From positions 1-21,842 of the forward strand of contig JBDRDI010000042.1 of NCBI GenBank assembly GCA_043820875.1: a stretch of DNA of 21,842 bases. The letters run 5' to 3'. Position 1 is the first letter of the stretch; each line of letters opens with the position of its first letter. The position numbers were made by a program, and so were the translations under genes. The notes under the pieces were generated by a model. The model did not search any database. It saw nothing but the letters and a program-made list of their open reading frames with translations, and was not told where the DNA came from. This DNA comes from JBDRDI01 sp043820875 (lineage in GTDB: Bacteria; Patescibacteriota; Patescibacteriia; Patescibacteriales; UBA12075). This document shows positions 21,697 through 21,842 of the stretch, one piece after another.

Positions 21697-21842
21697 GATT
21701 AAAGGATTAACAGGATGTTATGCAAAAACATTTTTATTAAAAATCTTGTTAATCCTTTAATCCTAAAAATCAAGGTTCAGACAAAAAGAAAAAGAAAAAA
21801 GCCCTTGGGAACAGTTGAAGTGTTTAGTTTCAAAAGTCCCAA
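21673..21842. repeat. Interspersed hairpin element, copy F (runs off window end)
   Basis: Left arm from ATTGTCCTGAACC at 21673 and right arm ending near 21783 are almost identical to copy E. The terminal hairpin, however, is of the copy C type (GCCCTTGGGA at 21801-21810, conserved loop, TCCCAA at the window end). By analogy it would terminate a minus-strand gene lying just beyond the window. Confidence 0.9.

Noticed and set aside
12281..21842. Recurrent ~100-bp repeats as a CRISPR array
   Set aside because: Copies are separated by whole genes at irregular distances, have no short uniform spacers, and no cas genes are present.
1..21842. tRNA, rRNA or transposase genes
   Set aside because: Looked for cloverleaf-like tracts, rRNA motifs and DDE/recombinase-type proteins while reading; none was found. 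A covariance-model scan was not possible here.

Overview
This 21.8 kb AT-rich window looks like part of a Candidate Phyla Radiation (Patescibacteria, Parcubacteria-like) genome. That is an inference from gene content. At the left edge is the start of a PrgI-like protein of the kind found next to VirB4 in these bacteria. It lies in a minus-strand cluster with a VirB6/TrbL-like polytopic membrane protein. Two exported proteins share a signal peptide followed by a Trp-Asn-Pro-Pro segment, collagen-free 'GNVGIG' repeats and a C-terminal S74 self-cleaving chaperone domain. No rRNA, tRNA, transposase or CRISPR array was seen.

Layout. 1-5545: minus-strand type IV secretion-like operon (small membrane protein, VirB6/TrbL-like protein, two paralogous unknown soluble proteins, PrgI start). 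5594-7593: plus-strand S74 surface protein with its own promoter and terminator. 7612-8155: small cysteine-rich lipoprotein with a strong promoter. 8158-8910: very AT-rich HExxH putative metalloprotein. 8911-9403: non-coding, with a 19-bp direct repeat and two hairpins. 9404-12259: four-gene operon (methyltransferase, CYTH/CyaB, GreA-like factor, thymidylate kinase-like). 12459-15361: NIF3-like protein, a relative of the HExxH protein, and TlyA. 15363-17159: radical SAM/SPASM enzyme and a 66-residue Cys-containing putative precursor peptide, i.e. a candidate RiPP locus. 17371-18266: second cysteine-rich lipoprotein. 18277-20385: second S74 surface protein, inverted relative to the first. 20624-21323: third lipoprotein. 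21385-21696: truncated PKD-like fragment.

Three themes cut across the window. First, six copies (A-F) of an interspersed element combine a long inverted repeat with a terminator-like hairpin whose stem varies while its loop is conserved. All six have the same orientation and nearly all sit just downstream of a minus-strand gene. Second, the three lipoprotein genes share one promoter design (TTGACA, 17-bp spacer ending in TTTGC, -10) followed by a GC-rich 5'-UTR hairpin. Two of them end in a cysteine framework that matches the CS-alpha-beta (defensin/scorpion-toxin) signature. Third, the two S74 genes are mosaic paralogues in inverted orientation, so recombination between their shared blocks could invert the roughly 13 kb between them and swap their ends.

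The most promising candidates for undescribed biology are the radical SAM/precursor-peptide pair, the defensin-like lipoproteins with their shared control region, and the hairpin-terminator repeat family.
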